Of a stretch of DNA of 6,670 nucleotides, positions 5,807 through 6,670 are shown piece by piece. The stretch covers positions 1 through 6,670 of the forward strand of contig JACCZJ010000045.1 of the NCBI GenBank assembly GCA_013696065.1, given 5' to 3'. Numbering within the stretch: position 1 is the first letter of the stretch; the number at the start of each line of letters is the position of its first letter. Position numbers and translations under genes: made by a program. A model generated the notes under the pieces. It was not told the DNA's origin, did not search any database, and saw only the letters and a list, made by a program, of their open reading frames with translations. Source of the stretch: Nocardioidaceae bacterium (GTDB lineage Bacteria > Actinomycetota > Actinomycetes > Propionibacteriales > Nocardioidaceae).

Positions 5807-6670
5807 GTGACCGACGTAGCGACACCCGAACCCACCGGCTCCAACACGGGCACCGCAAAGGTTAAGCGCGGCATGGCCGAGATGCTCAAGGGTGGCGTCA
5901 TCATGGACGTGGTGACCGCCCAGCAGGCCAAGATCGCCGAGGATGCCGGCGCAGTCGCGGTGATGGCCCTGGAGAGGGTGCCAGCCGATATCCGTGCCCA
6001 GGGCGGCGTTTCGCGCATGAGTGACCCGGACATGATCGAGAGCATCGTGTCAGCGGTCTCGATCCCTGTCATGGCCAAGGCCCGCATCGGTCACTTCGTC
6101 GAGGCTCAGGTGCTGCAGAGCCTGGGAGTGGACTATGTCGACGAGTCCGAGGTCCTCACTCCCGCCGACTACGCCCATCACATCGACAAGTGGCAGTTCA
6201 CGGTGCCGTTCGTGTGCGGGGCCACCAACCTCGGCGAGGCCCTCCGCCGTCTGACCGAGGGTGCTGCGATGATCCGGTCCAAGGGCGAGGCTGGCACGGG
6301 CGATGTTTCCAACGCGACCATGCACATGCGCAAGATCGGTGGCGAGATCCGCCGTCTCCAGTCGATGAATCCCGACGAGCTTTATCTGGCTGCCAAGGAA
6401 CTGCAGGCGCCGTACGACCTGGTGGCCGAGGTTGCGTCTCTCGGCAAGCTGCCTGTCGTGCTCTTCACGGCCGGCGGCATCGCCACTCCCGCTGACGCTG
6501 CCATGATGATGCAACTCGGCGCCGAGGGAGTCTTTGTCGGCTCTGGCATCTTCAAGTCCGGCAACCCCGCCGAGCGTGCAGCGGCCATCGTCAAGGCGAC
6601 CACGTTCTATGACGACCCGGATGTGATCGCCAAGGTGTCGCGCGGTCTCGGTGAGGCGATGGTCGGCATC
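5807..6670 (+). CDS. pdxS: Pyridoxal 5'-phosphate synthase, synthase subunit PdxS (3' end outside the window)
   Basis: PdxS builds pyridoxal 5'-phosphate from ribose 5-phosphate, glyceraldehyde 3-phosphate and ammonia supplied by the glutaminase PdxT. The visible part is 288 codons of a (βα)8 barrel, with no stop before the window ends; about 15–20 residues are probably missing. Catalytic residues of the B. subtilis enzyme (D24, K81, K149) correspond to D34 in VIMDVV, K91 in MAKARIGH and K159 in RSKGEAGTG, all shifted by 10 because of a longer N-terminus. VDYVDESEVLTPADY (108–122) and QLGAEGVFVGSGIFKSGNP (about 238–256) are hallmark segments. GTG 5807 is chosen because GAGATAGG (5793–5800) lies 6 nt upstream and the conserved VKRGMAEM begins at residue 19, too close to the next ATG (codon 23) for that to be the start. 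The 253-bp gap, promoter candidate and leader suggest a unit separate from pimA. pdxT is expected downstream. Confidence 0.96.
   Translation, partial: MTDVATPEPTGSNTGTAKVKRGMAEMLKGGVIMDVVTAQQAKIAEDAGAVAVMALERVPADIRAQGGVSRMSDPDMIESIVSAVSIPVMAKARIGHFVEAQVLQSLGVDYVDESEVLTPADYAHHIDKWQFTVPFVCGATNLGEALRRLTEGAAMIRSKGEAGTGDVSNATMHMRKIGGEIRRLQSMNPDELYLAAKELQAPYDLVAEVASLGKLPVVLFTAGGIATPADAAMMMQLGAEGVFVGSGIFKSGNPAERAAAIVKATTFYDDPDVIAKVSRGLGEAMVGI

Noticed and set aside
6050..6514. A 154-codon ORF on the minus strand inside pdxS
   Set aside because: It is antisense to a clearly conserved pdxS segment with active-site lysines and is His/Gly/Arg-rich, as expected of a shadow frame.

Overview
The window reads as chromosomal core DNA from a GC-rich actinobacterium that makes phosphatidylinositol mannosides (PIMs). 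All recognised genes lie on the + strand. Their order (thrS, HIT-family Ap4A phosphorylase, pgsA, patA, pimA, then pdxS) matches the order I recall for the Mycobacterium tuberculosis Rv2614c–Rv2606c region, but without the Nudix, PPE and pdxH genes that sit between pimA and pdxS there. I infer a non-mycobacterial actinobacterium, perhaps near the Propionibacteriaceae or Nocardioidaceae. The lineage call is weak because it rests on gene order and protein resemblance recalled from memory.

Layout. Bases 1–50 look like the last codons of an upstream gene. Bases 51–219 are a leader with a two-tier hairpin, a weak promoter candidate and a possible short upstream ORF that opens with three threonine codons. 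A tightly packed operon follows: thrS (220–2232), a HIT-domain Ap4A phosphorylase (2229–2804), pgsA encoding phosphatidylinositol-phosphate synthase (2797–3417), patA encoding the PIM acyltransferase (3417–4352) and pimA encoding the first PIM mannosyltransferase (4405–5553). The first four genes overlap by 4, 8 and 1 nt. The only gap, 52 nt between patA and pimA, is spanned exactly by a 19-codon ORF (4349–4408) that shares an ATGA junction with each neighbour. The 253-bp gap after pimA holds an array of about six degenerate 22-bp-periodic repeats, then a candidate promoter and a leader hairpin. The window ends inside pdxS (5807 to beyond 6670), the synthase subunit of the pyridoxal 5'-phosphate synthase.

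How the genes work together. PgsA joins CDP-diacylglycerol and inositol-1-phosphate to give phosphatidylinositol phosphate, which becomes phosphatidylinositol after dephosphorylation. PimA adds the first mannose, and PatA acylates that mannose. The HIT protein and ThrS share a nucleotide theme, since aminoacyl-tRNA synthetases produce Ap4A-type dinucleotides as by-products and the HIT protein probably degrades Ap4A. PdxS probably forms a separate transcription unit.

I see no mobile element, CRISPR array, tRNA or rRNA and no wholly new system. The points most worth a second look are the 19-codon coupling ORF, the 22-bp repeat array in front of pdxS and the Thr-codon upstream ORF before thrS.
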